From a virus: 64,000 nt of DNA. A model generated the notes under the pieces. It saw only the letters and a list, made by a program, of their open reading frames with translations, ran no database searches and was not told where the DNA came from. Position 1 is the stretch's first letter. Every line of letters begins with the position of its first letter. Both the position numbers and the translations under genes were made by a program. Shown here piece after piece: positions 38,329 through 46,209 of this stretch. The DNA lies in IMG/VR virus record IMGVR_UViG_3300050821_003907, positions 117,161 through 181,160 of that record. One strand, given 5' to 3'.

Positions 38329-39663
38329 TTACCTCCCCATCATCTTGTTCAGGCGGTCCTGCGCAGTCTCCTGACTGGCAGGTTCAGGAACGGGTTTAGC
38401 CGGTCCCGGCTCTGTAACGGGCTCAGACGGCTTGGACACCTCAGCCTTGGGCGTGGCCGCGCGTGAGCGCTTCAGCCCGTCAGCGTTGGCCTTGGGGTCG
38501 TCTGCAAGCCCTAGCTCAATCTCCCACTGCTCAGGCTCATCGCTGGTAACCTCTGGCTCGGGATACTTTGCCTTGAGCAGCGCGTTCGCAGCGGGAACGA
38601 CATCATCACGGAATCGCACGCGCACGGTCTTGCCCTGGCTGCCGTCCCACTTGGGAGTGGAGTCACAGTCAGCCGCGCGGTGCATCAGGTCAACCAGTCC
38701 CTTGCTCGTCAGCCCGTCGTAGACCTCACCAGCGTGCGGCATGGTCAGCAGCCCGTCAAACAGGGTCTTGACTGGCAGGTGCTTCGCGCCCTTGTTAGCC
38801 CGGAACACATCGGCCATGTCCAGTAGCGCCTGCTCACGCGGGGTGAGCACCGGACGGTCAGACTCATCTAGCGCCAGTTCCTCGAACGCCATGAGGCACC
38901 GAACCGGCCACTCGCCGCCAGCAGCAGCGGCAACGGCAAAGAGAGGCATGAACACCTCAGCCTTACGGTTGACCAGCTTGGGGTGCATGCGACGGCTAGG
39001 CGTGTTACGCGCCCAGTTCTTAAGGTCGTCCTTAGTGGACCGCACCCAACGGTGCAGAGACTTACTGTACGCCTCACCAAGTACGATAGTGTCATCCGCT
39101 CCCGTGGGGCGAAGGTCCATTGAACCAGGCTTAGGGTCCATGTCGATGACGATGCACCGCGAGAGAAGGTCACTGGGAACAGCGTTACCCAGTCCCGCGA
39201 GGAAACACATGCCGTAAATGCTCACTAGGTTAGCGTTATGGCCAGAACTGAACAGGTGGGTTGCGTTATTCCGGTAACCACGCAAGAACGGGTCATACAG
39301 CGGATGCGATTGACCACCAAGACCATTACGGCCAAAGATGTGGTGAATCTCATCCTTAACGACGGACAGTGCAGGCTTACCGTCATTGTTGATGTACGCA
39401 CTCGACAGACCGGGAGTAGTGCCAGAGCCATCAAGGGGGTTGCCCGCTAGAAGCTTGGCGATGTCTAGCGCCGTAGTCTTACCACTCTGAGCCGAACGCC
39501 CACGGAACATAACACGGGGAACCGCCGTGAACGCATCGCACGCATGGCTAACAGCCAACGCAAGCGTAAAGGCGTCCAACTTAGCCGGGGAAGCGTAAAG
39601 AATTTCTGACACGAAACCGTGAACTTCGTCCAGAACAGTGCTATCAAAAGTAACGTCCGTCAT
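38329..39663 (-). CDS. P-loop ATPase, DUF3631-like (444 aa)
   Basis: Contains a Walker A-like FRGRSAQSGKTTALDIAKLL (about 50-70), a Walker B-like VVKDEIHH and later arginine-rich sensor regions (LSRCIVIDMDP). The order resembles DUF3631/SF3-like NTPases found in actinobacterial integrative elements and phages. The last 70 residues are Pro/Ala/Glu-rich and disordered. Helicase or primase-associated roles are typical of the fold but not shown here. Confidence 0.75.
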   Translation of the reverse strand: MTDVTFDSTVLDEVHGFVSEILYASPAKLDAFTLALAVSHACDAFTAVPRVMFRGRSAQSGKTTALDIAKLLAGNPLDGSGTTPGLSSAYINNDGKPALSVVKDEIHHIFGRNGLGGQSHPLYDPFLRGYRNNATHLFSSGHNANLVSIYGMCFLAGLGNAVPSDLLSRCIVIDMDPKPGSMDLRPTGADDTIVLGEAYSKSLHRWVRSTKDDLKNWARNTPSRRMHPKLVNRKAEVFMPLFAVAAAAGGEWPVRCLMAFEELALDESDRPVLTPREQALLDMADVFRANKGAKHLPVKTLFDGLLTMPHAGEVYDGLTSKGLVDLMHRAADCDSTPKWDGSQGKTVRVRFRDDVVPAANALLKAKYPEPEVTSDEPEQWEIELGLADDPKANADGLKRSRAATPKAEVSKPSEPVTEPGPAKPVPEPASQETAQDRLNKMMGR

Positions 39664-39688
39664 TTCAGCTCCAACCTAATCGACGGGT

Positions 39689-40294
39689 TTAACGAAAGTG
39701 CGCCAATGGGCGACTAGCTAGGTACGCCTCCAACAGCGGGATGCGCATTGCAATGCTTACCCTGATTCGTTCGTACTCCGGTAGGAATCGGAGATTGCAG
39801 GCTTCGCAAGTGAATCCCCTGAAACATTTAACGCACCCCCTATTGTCATGGTTGCATTCGTTAATATGTGCGTGGTCTAGGTGCACACCTCTATAAGAGA
39901 ACCAGTCAACCGACTCAGCACACACTGCGCACACTGAACCGCTTTCGGCAAAGGCTGCGTAGATGCCTAGCTCATCTTTATTCGTCATGTTGAGTGCTTT
40001 ACGCGCTGAGAAACAGCGCATGCAAAACGGGTGGTATTGGTCGCGCAATCCATCTTTAGACTTCTGACGAAAAGCAACCGGTGTTATCTCGCACTCTAGG
40101 CAAAGGTGGTTAGCTTGACGAGTAATGCGGGTGGCTCCCCAACACACTTTGCATTGAGAAACTTCACCTTTAAGGAACTTATAGTACCCTACCGCTTTTT
40201 CATCTCCGCAATCACACCGCGTGAGAATCATTTTCTGTGGGCGCTTACCCGTGTGGATGAGGTAGGGTTCGCCAATAGCAACGCGATTACCCAT
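39689..40294 (-). CDS. HNH nuclease, endonuclease VII-like (201 aa)
   Basis: Zinc-type pairs CDCG, CKVC, CLEC and CMRC precede a C-terminal core: CAVCAE...VHLDHAH...CFRGFTCEACNLRF. That His/Asp and Cys pattern is that of recombination endonuclease VII-type HNH proteins, frequent as homing endonucleases in phages. Intact frame with no disrupted neighbour. Confidence 0.8.
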   Translation of the reverse strand: MGNRVAIGEPYLIHTGKRPQKMILTRCDCGDEKAVGYYKFLKGEVSQCKVCWGATRITRQANHLCLECEITPVAFRQKSKDGLRDQYHPFCMRCFSARKALNMTNKDELGIYAAFAESGSVCAVCAESVDWFSYRGVHLDHAHINECNHDNRGCVKCFRGFTCEACNLRFLPEYERIRVSIAMRIPLLEAYLASRPLAHFR

Positions 40295-40321
40295 CTGTAA
40301 CCTCCAACCTCACGGACGCGC

Positions 40322-40474
40322 TTATCGTTGGCGCGTTGTCCTGTACATCATGTACAGGCAAAGCATTTCCGGTAGCAAGAACGCTACCGACCATGCGTGA
40401 ATGAACGGTGCACTGGCAATAAGCGCGACCATGGACACAGCCAGGCCGACGAACCACCATACGGGTGCTTTCAT
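40322..40474 (-). CDS. Membrane peptide, pair member A (50 aa)
   Basis: Hydrophobic (VWWFVGLAVSMVALIASAPF) with a conserved FLLPEMLCLYMMYRTTR end. The ATG overlaps the upstream stop (ATGA). It looks like a duplicate of the next gene, which ends FLVPEFFCLARYSMVMRK. Confidence 0.5.
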   Translation of the reverse strand: MKAPVWWFVGLAVSMVALIASAPFIHAWSVAFLLPEMLCLYMMYRTTRQR

Positions 40475-40635
40475 TGGCACTTCCTCATTACCATGCTGTA
40501 ACGGGCAAGGCAGAAGAACTCAGGCACGAGGAAAGGCGTGCCCCAGATATGGGGATGGAAAGCAAAGTCCACGGCAAAGATTCCGGCAATGCAGAGCATC
40601 GCGCCTGCAAACCAGAACATGGCTTCCCTGCTCAT
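40471..40635 (-). CDS. Membrane peptide, pair member B (54 aa)
   Basis: MSREAMFWFAGAMLCIAGIF start and PFLVPEFFCLARYSMV end. Paralogous to the 40322-40474 product. ATG at 40635 follows GAGGGGGACGTTG. Function unknown. Confidence 0.5.
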   Translation of the reverse strand: MSREAMFWFAGAMLCIAGIFAVDFAFHPHIWGTPFLVPEFFCLARYSMVMRKCQ

Positions 40636-40799
40636 CAACGTCCCCCTCTTAAAGTCTATTGGCCGCAGGCCGGGGCGGCGTTGTCGCCGCTCCCAGCCTG
40701 CAATTTGCTTATTCAGTTGTTTCTGAGTGCAGAGTGTTTGCTAACCGCATCAAGTACGGAGTCAACTCTAACTGCATCTATTTGTTTTATGCGAGACTA
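40636..40799 (-). promoter_or_regulatory. Gene-free gap with a strong long hairpin
   Basis: Bases 40665-40701 fold as GCAGGC, GGGGCGGCG, loop TTGT, CGCCGCTCC, GCCTGC. There is no following T-run on the minus strand, so it may be a processing or attenuation site rather than a terminator. A 22-codon frame (40709-40777) and a TTGACT at 40761 are possible but weak. Confidence 0.4.
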
Positions 40800-41003
40800 C
40801 TAGTCCCTGTTCCTGATGGTCTTAACCGGGTAGGTCCCCCGGCCATCGTTGCGGAAGCGTCGGACGGCGGTCACGACGATGGGAGTGTCCTCGCCAGCGG
40901 CAGCCTGAGCAGCGGCGGCAGCGCTGAAAGCGCCGTCAGCCTCAACCTCAACGGTGTCGGTGGAAAGAACCTTGAAATCAACCTCGTAGCGGTTGGCAGC
41001 CAT
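40800..41003 (-). CDS. Small protein (67 aa)
   Basis: Start at 41003 (MAANRYEVDF) is preferred; an upstream ATG at 41039 adds a basic 12-residue leader. Contains VLSTDTVEVEADGAFSAAAA followed by strands. Last gene before the hairpin gap. Not recognised. Confidence 0.6.
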   Translation of the reverse strand: MAANRYEVDFKVLSTDTVEVEADGAFSAAAAAQAAAGEDTPIVVTAVRRFRNDGRGTYPVKTIRNRD

Positions 41004-41094
41004 TTTACGGCCTTTCTGTTTGGGTACATGAACGTTCACGTCTGCTTATTCCGTTATTATTCACTTGTACTACTCCCGCTTCCCAGCGGGAAGC

Positions 41095-41307
41095 CTATCC
41101 GCTGAAGCCAGCGGACTCCATGAAACGCTCACGGTCGAACGAGTCATTATCGAAAGCGAAGTACGCAGCGAAGTCCTCAGCAACCCGCTTGAGCGCTACC
41201 GCGCCGCGCGTGTCAAAGGTCGTGTGACCCACGATGTCGCGTTGCTCCCGCTCAACCTGCGTTCGCAGGATGCGCGCCACGTCCTGAAACTGCTTTCTCG
41301 TATACAT
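41095..41307 (-). CDS. Helical protein (70 aa)
   Basis: MYTRKQFQDVARILRTQVER start; helical, acidic end (AFDNDSFDRERFMESAG). Not recognised. Confidence 0.6.
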   Translation of the reverse strand: MYTRKQFQDVARILRTQVEREQRDIVGHTTFDTRGAVALKRVAEDFAAYFAFDNDSFDRERFMESAGFSG

Positions 41308-41415
41308 TTAAGTGACCTTCCAGTCGTCATAGTGAATCCAGAAGTCCAGTACGCAACCGCGTACCCGAACCCAGCCGATTTCGTTGGTCTCTGGCTCATC
41401 ATCTGACAGGCACAC
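41308..41415 (-). CDS. Small protein with GTG start (35 aa)
   Basis: GTG at 41415 follows GGAGGGACGAGA. Strand-rich, with WVRVRGCVLDFWIHYDDW. Short but well-spaced ribosome site supports it. Not recognised. Confidence 0.45.
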   Translation of the reverse strand: MCLSDDEPETNEIGWVRVRGCVLDFWIHYDDWKVT

Positions 41416-41464
41416 TCTCGTCCCTCCATCTGTTACAACCACGCGGGGCACCGGGGTATTCCGG

Positions 41465-43159
41465 CTAGCCGCGCTTGCTGTAGTCGTTACCGTCAGCGCG
41501 AGCCAGGACTTCCGACGCGATGTCGTCGGCAATCTGCTCAAGCTCGTCTTGGGTCATCGGCTTGTCACTGCCACGACGGTTACCGGGGTAAGGCAGGTCA
41601 GGCATGGGCTTGGCAGGCCGCATCACGAGCTTGATACCGGCTCGCCGCCAGTTGGCTAGACTGTCACTGGTGATGCTTCCCTTACCTTCACTCTGAAGGG
41701 ACACGCGGTCACCCTCAACCACGATGACAGTGCTAACGCCCTTTGGCCACTCCCGGATGTCCAGCCTTACGCGGTCTCCCACCATAGGCTCATACACGTT
41801 CGGAAGTACCTCAACCGTAAACGTGATGTCGTCATCAGGCAGGCAACCAGACTCACCGCACCAGGACTGGCACGCGCAACCCCACGATTCCCCGCACGTA
41901 AGCTCAAGGAACTCGCCATACGACAATTCTCCTGCCTTGAATGCGGCGTGAGCAGCCTCCTTTTCATCCGGTGAGCAAATCGCGGGCGAGTACGCGGCGT
42001 TACTGTCGTCATCCTCAACGCGGTCCAGTAGCGCGCGGTCCTGCGCTAGCATGCGTCGCATCCATTCCGGCTGCCATCCGCCATCGTCATCATCGTAGTT
42101 ACGCGCGGGAACCTTGCTACCAGCAGGAGTGAAGCACGAGCATTCAGAAGCGGTCATGTAGCAGTCCTGGCAGGAGTCGCACGCGGCGCACAGCAGCGTA
42201 ACGATGTCTACCCTAGGCTGACCGCAAAGGCAGCAAATGACGTTCTCGCGCTCTGACGCGCCCTCTTCAGCATCACGGAACTGCGTGCCAAGGCCGCACG
42301 TGTCAGGCGCACCAGACGCCCAACTGCCCTCATTAGACGACCACGTGCCATCTTCCTTTCGCGTCCACTCACCACTCTGGTAATCCCACGTAGCGCCGGT
42401 GTAGGCACTACGACGGGGCACGATGTAGCCGGTGTTGCTGTGCCATGCCCCGTCACGGGTCCAGATACCCGCATCCTCGTTGTAAATCTTGTACTCCCAC
42501 GGCGCACCGGCAGCACGAGCAGCAGGCGACATCGCGTCAGGATTCACGGTGATGATGGCGACCTTGTTGCCACCGCCAAGGTAACTCTCGATTTTCCTGG
42601 TTCCGCGCTTGGACCACAAGCTAGCAGGCTGATGAAACTTCGCCTTGATAAGGTCACTCGGGTCAGTGACCTTCACGATTCCCTTGAGGATATCCGGCAT
42701 TAGCACTTCCGCGAAGATTCGCGTGTCACTACGCCAGTCACCCGCGTGCGGCGAGAAAAAGACACCGTTATGACCTAGAACAGTCTTGGGGTCAGCGCCC
42801 GCACCGCTCCAGTTCACGTCAAACGGGTGACACCCGCGCGTGTCCTCAACACCGCCAGTAGCGAAACGGCTGTGGAACATAGCCGGGCCAGTCGGGTTTT
42901 CCTTCCGCAAGGCGCAAAAGCGCAGCGCAAGGTCGTAACAGGCATCGACATTAATCACGGTCTGCATGTAATGCGTGCCGGGCGTTGCCTTAGACTCGCG
43001 CTTTTCCTGCTCCTTGACGCCAATGGCCTTTTCAACCACAAGCGTGCCATCATCAAGGACTAGCGCGAATCCGCAACCATCGGGGTTCGACTGAATTCCT
43101 TCCGAAAGCTCATCGTAATCAGGCTGGACATTCGGCGGGAAAAAACTCAAAAGGCACGT
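41465..43159 (-). CDS. Class II glutamine amidotransferase-like protein, candidate ACG start (564 aa)
   Basis: The reading frame gives (start)CLLSFFPPN, then NPDGCGFAL, MFHSRFATGG, GHNGVF and SDTRIF. This is the N-terminal-nucleophile glutamine amidotransferase fold (GATase II) that releases ammonia from glutamine. The active-site Cys must be residue 2. The codon before it is ACG, with AAGGAG 10 bases upstream; the first in-frame TTG (43150) would delete the nucleophile. A Cys-rich middle (CCLCG...CDSCQDC, about 309-333) and a C-terminal GD/WxxxGI repeat (about 456-513) follow. It lies just downstream of the amidoligase, a known pairing in which it would supply ammonia or hydrolyse a product. 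Confidence 0.8.
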   Translation of the reverse strand, partial: TCLLSFFPPNVQPDYDELSEGIQSNPDGCGFALVLDDGTLVVEKAIGVKEQEKRESKATPGTHYMQTVINVDACYDLALRFCALRKENPTGPAMFHSRFATGGVEDTRGCHPFDVNWSGAGADPKTVLGHNGVFFSPHAGDWRSDTRIFAEVLMPDILKGIVKVTDPSDLIKAKFHQPASLWSKRGTRKIESYLGGGNKVAIITVNPDAMSPAARAAGAPWEYKIYNEDAGIWTRDGAWHSNTGYIVPRRSAYTGATWDYQSGEWTRKEDGTWSSNEGSWASGAPDTCGLGTQFRDAEEGASERENVICCLCGQPRVDIVTLLCAACDSCQDCYMTASECSCFTPAGSKVPARNYDDDDGGWQPEWMRRMLAQDRALLDRVEDDDSNAAYSPAICSPDEKEAAHAAFKAGELSYGEFLELTCGESWGCACQSWCGESGCLPDDDITFTVEVLPNVYEPMVGDRVRLDIREWPKGVSTVIVVEGDRVSLQSEGKGSITSDSLANWRRAGIKLVMRPAKPMPDLPYPGNRRGSDKPMTQDELEQIADDIASEVLARADGNDYSKRG

Positions 43160-43173
43160 AGCTACTGCTCTCC

Positions 43174-43275
43174 TTAATCGGACAAGAGGTTTCCCTCAAT
43201 GTCGTAAACTTTAGCGTCAGGCCCGTACAACTTCAGACCTCTTAAGTAGGAATTGCGGCGCACAGTAGCGCTCAC
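43174..43275 (-). CDS. Possible small protein between amidoligase and amidotransferase (33 aa)
   Basis: A frame ending YDIEGNLLSD stops at 43174, and its end overlaps the AAGGAG of the amidotransferase. GTG at 43275 or 43296 may start it (SATVRRNSYLRGLKLYGPDA). No strong ribosome site, so the call is tentative. Confidence 0.35.
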   Translation of the reverse strand: MSATVRRNSYLRGLKLYGPDAKVYDIEGNLLSD

Positions 43276-43282
43276 GCGAACC

Positions 43283-43359
43283 GGCAGGACGCACACGGGG
43301 TCAGCAGCGGGGTCTAGGCTGCCGTGCGGGGGACGGTTGCGTCCCGTGTGCGTCCTGCC
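43283..43359. repeat. 17-bp perfect inverted repeat
   Basis: GGCAGGACGCACACGGG at 43283-43299 pairs with its exact complement at 43343-43359 around a 43-base GC-rich loop. It lies in the gap between amidoligase and amidotransferase genes. It may be a regulatory hairpin; no T-run follows on the minus strand. Confidence 0.55.
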
Positions 43360-43396
43360 AGGTACTCTGTAACGACCCCAACGGGCGGGTTATTCC

Positions 43397-45733
43397 CTAG
43401 AACAGCTCACCCTCAAAGACACCGCTGGCATCCTCAAAGTCCGACATCTCCTGAGAGCTATCGTGCCGTTCGATGAACTCTGCAAACGACATTAGCTCGT
43501 CACTGGTCAACCACTCACGGCGTAGCCGACGACGTTCCTCGCCCTGAACCTCCCGCTTGGTCTCTACCTTCTCTTCCTCCAGTACGACCTTCTCCAGTTC
43601 TGCCAGGTCCGGGTAGGTCTCCCGGTTCTCCAGCAGCCACGCGCGGAACGCCGACCAGTCCCAGCCACCAGCGGCAACGGCCTTAGCCGTGAGCTGACGA
43701 GTGTACTCGACGCTAGCCGCGACGAACCCAACGCGCGCCTTGAACAGGCTAGCCGAGGTAGTAGACGCGAAGATTCGCACCTCCAGGGTACGGCGGTTGC
43801 ACGTGTTGATGGCTGAGTAACGACTGGCTGTCGTGTCGTCAGACTCAAGGTCCGCACGACTACGGTAGCGCTCACCACGCGACTCACGCTCAGCACGAAC
43901 ACGCTGTTTCATCTGGTTAAGCGCGTGCGCCTTTTGCGTCTCACGGTGCCCCTCACGGAATCCCGCCCACTGGTCAGAACTACGACCGGCGATTCGCTCG
44001 GCATGCGCCTGGTTACGGTAGACGAACTTCATCCACCTGAACAGGTGAGCCTCACTGGAGAAACCGTCACGGCTGACGTGAACGTGAATGCCGTTCTCAC
44101 GCTCGCTAACCGACGCGCCCTCTTCCGTAAGCTTCTCGACAATATCGAACGGGAATTCCGCCATTGCCCACGCCCATGTCATGGGGTGAGTGTTCAGCTC
44201 GAATCCCGCGACACTGCCGTCGCTCTTGGGGTAGATAAGTTCCTCGTTCCTCCCAAGGTCCTTAATGACGTCCATCTCTTCAGGAGAGCAATCGGATGTC
44301 ATCTCGACTTCGATGCCGTAGAAGGTGCTCGGCTGAGGGTCATCACTCGCCTTGTAAAAGACGGGCGACGGCTTGTAGTCCCACGAGTGCAGCCCGGCAG
44401 AGTCGGAAGAGTCGTCGTAACGGCTATCGCCGTAACGGTCTGTCCCGTCCTCATCATAGCCATCTGAGTCGTAACCATCAACGTCGAAACCCTCGTCGTT
44501 GTAGCCGTCGCGGTTATAGCCCTCATCGTCGTAGCCAGAGGAGTTGTAGCCATCCTCATCGTAACCCTCGTAATTGAATCCGTACGGGTCGTAACCGTTG
44601 TCGTCGTAACCGATGCCCTCATCGAGGCTATTCCCGTCGTACACCCCTTGGGTGTCAACGAGAGTGAAGTCCCAGCGGTAACGACTGGCACGGCAGTTGA
44701 TGACCAGGACCAGGCCATCGCGCAAGTGCATCAGGGCGCGACCAGAACGCGCGTTCTGGCGCGCCTCTTCCTGCACGCGGGAAAGAATGGCGTAGCCATA
44801 CGTGCCCGCACCATAGAAAGCACGGTCGTACCAGTGACAGATTTGGTCCGCGCGCTCCCCGGTGATGATGTACTGACTGCCCTCCGGGATTACCACGTCA
44901 GGCGGGTCAGGCACAACCGGGCTTTCCTCGCTGGCGGATGACGCAAGCCGCAATCCGCGCTCTTGCCAGCGCGCAAGGTGGTGGTCATGCACAACGCCGT
45001 CACCGTTGCGGACGGTGACAACGGTGCGGTTCTCGTAATCATAGCTAGAAGGGCAACGGTTGCACGCCGTGATTGACTCGATGACCAGCGGCGGCGTGCC
45101 GTAGTAACGATTGTAGCGGTCGTTAACGGTAACGACATCACCAACAACGGGTTCGTAAGGCATTGGTGTCTCCTGTACCTGGTCCGATTCGAGAAAGTCG
45201 CCGAATGATACGCGCGTTCGCGGCTCATGGCCGCGCTCTGATTCTGGCTCAAATGCTATTCGCGTCACGGGCTCGTCAACCACTTGGTAACCGTAGTCAG
45301 TGAGCAGCGTTCGCCAGTACTCTTGGCTAACCTGGCGGTCCACCGGACTAGTCTCGTGCGATTCGAAATGCACCACACCGTGGGCTTCGTCACCAGCCGG
45401 GTAAAGAACGCTGCTACTGGTGCGCGTGACCGTGAACGGCCCGCGACCGTAAGCGGACATAGAGGCAAGCCGGAATTGCATGCCCGATAGCGGACGTTGC
45501 GGAACGTCCGCAGGGCGGAGACCGTAACAGCGCCAGTAATGGAGCTGGTCGCTGAATTCCTCAACCTCACCCGCAGAGTTTCGCCCGCGCAAGGTAACGC
45601 GGACCTGCTCAGGATTAGCAGGGCGCATGCCAACGCTCGTGACGGTGGCGACGCCATTAGGCACGAAACCGGGGCTAACCTCTACCAGGTCACCCACAAC
45701 AGGGGTGTAGGAATTATCACTAACGCGGGGCAT
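43397..45733 (-). CDS. Amidoligase with GYDxx pentapeptide repeats (778 aa)
   Basis: The catalytic domain begins around residue 470. FYGIEVEM (471-478), KSDGSVAGFELNTHPMT (503-519), GIHVHVSR (548-555) and RRTLEVRIFAST (647-658) match the glutamine synthetase-like amidoligase superfamily, which joins amino groups to carboxylates with ATP. N-terminal to it are three GD...GLRLA-type beta repeats (about 10-75, 82-150, 193-265). Eleven consecutive GYDxx units (375-430) follow. The C-terminus is a charged coil. Its neighbours (class II amidotransferase, GGCT-like) are known genomic partners of amidoligases. Amide-type tagging of a protein or cell-wall precursor is the likeliest role, inferred. Confidence 0.9.
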   Translation of the reverse strand: MPRVSDNSYTPVVGDLVEVSPGFVPNGVATVTSVGMRPANPEQVRVTLRGRNSAGEVEEFSDQLHYWRCYGLRPADVPQRPLSGMQFRLASMSAYGRGPFTVTRTSSSVLYPAGDEAHGVVHFESHETSPVDRQVSQEYWRTLLTDYGYQVVDEPVTRIAFEPESERGHEPRTRVSFGDFLESDQVQETPMPYEPVVGDVVTVNDRYNRYYGTPPLVIESITACNRCPSSYDYENRTVVTVRNGDGVVHDHHLARWQERGLRLASSASEESPVVPDPPDVVIPEGSQYIITGERADQICHWYDRAFYGAGTYGYAILSRVQEEARQNARSGRALMHLRDGLVLVINCRASRYRWDFTLVDTQGVYDGNSLDEGIGYDDNGYDPYGFNYEGYDEDGYNSSGYDDEGYNRDGYNDEGFDVDGYDSDGYDEDGTDRYGDSRYDDSSDSAGLHSWDYKPSPVFYKASDDPQPSTFYGIEVEMTSDCSPEEMDVIKDLGRNEELIYPKSDGSVAGFELNTHPMTWAWAMAEFPFDIVEKLTEEGASVSERENGIHVHVSRDGFSSEAHLFRWMKFVYRNQAHAERIAGRSSDQWAGFREGHRETQKAHALNQMKQRVRAERESRGERYRSRADLESDDTTASRYSAINTCNRRTLEVRIFASTTSASLFKARVGFVAASVEYTRQLTAKAVAAGGWDWSAFRAWLLENRETYPDLAELEKVVLEEEKVETKREVQGEERRRLRREWLTSDELMSFAEFIERHDSSQEMSDFEDASGVFEGELF
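44444..44611 (-). repeat. Eleven-unit GYDxx repeat inside the amidoligase
   Basis: The coding repeat has a 15-base unit and encodes GYDDN, GYDPY, GFNYE, GYDED, GYNSS, GYDDE, GYNRD, GYNDE, GFDVD, GYDSD and GYDED in series. Codons differ between units, so it is maintained at protein level. Acidic side chains may be ligand- or ion-binding, or substrates. Confidence 0.8.
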
Positions 45734-46183
45734 CTAGCTTTCCCTCCAGGGAGACGTGTACTTGACGTAATCGCCGTGGTCAATCTTGTTAAAGCCAAAG
45801 TCCTTGTATGGCCGAACGAGGTTTTCGTTGGAGACGTAGCACCATGCATCAACGATGTCCCCGTTACCGGCAGCCTGCACCTTAACCCCACGTCGCCAGT
45901 AAGCGCAACGTGATTCGAAATTGGGGTGGTAACCCTCGTACTGGTCAAGGTAGCGAAGCGCGATGCCGATGTCAGATTCGTGAAAGGAAACCAGGTCACC
46001 AGTAATGGTGCCCGCGTGCCCGTCCTGCACGGGCAGGACGTAGGGAATCCAGCCGCGCTCCCACATTTCGTATCCGTCTAGGTACGCAGTGCCCGTGAAC
46101 AGGCCACGCAAGCCCGTGATGGACCTGCCAGCGCCACCGTGCTGCCTGAGCGTACCGTAAACCCAAAGATGTGTAGTGCGCAT
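45734..46183 (-). CDS. Gamma-glutamylcyclotransferase-like (AIG2/GGCT) protein (149 aa)
   Basis: VYGTLRQ near residue 8, a Gly-rich turn (GGAGRSITG), a GDLVSFHE segment and YLDQYEGY near 78-85 with the expected Glu match the GGCT/AIG2 fold. These enzymes cleave gamma-glutamyl or similar amide bonds by cyclisation. Its stop/start junction with the amidoligase is one base, so they are translated together. It probably removes or matures the bond the amidoligase makes. Confidence 0.8.
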   Translation of the reverse strand: MRTTHLWVYGTLRQHGGAGRSITGLRGLFTGTAYLDGYEMWERGWIPYVLPVQDGHAGTITGDLVSFHESDIGIALRYLDQYEGYHPNFESRCAYWRRGVKVQAAGNGDIVDAWCYVSNENLVRPYKDFGFNKIDHGDYVKYTSPWRES

Positions 46184-46209
46184 GCTTGGATTCCCCCCCG
46201 TCCGTGATG

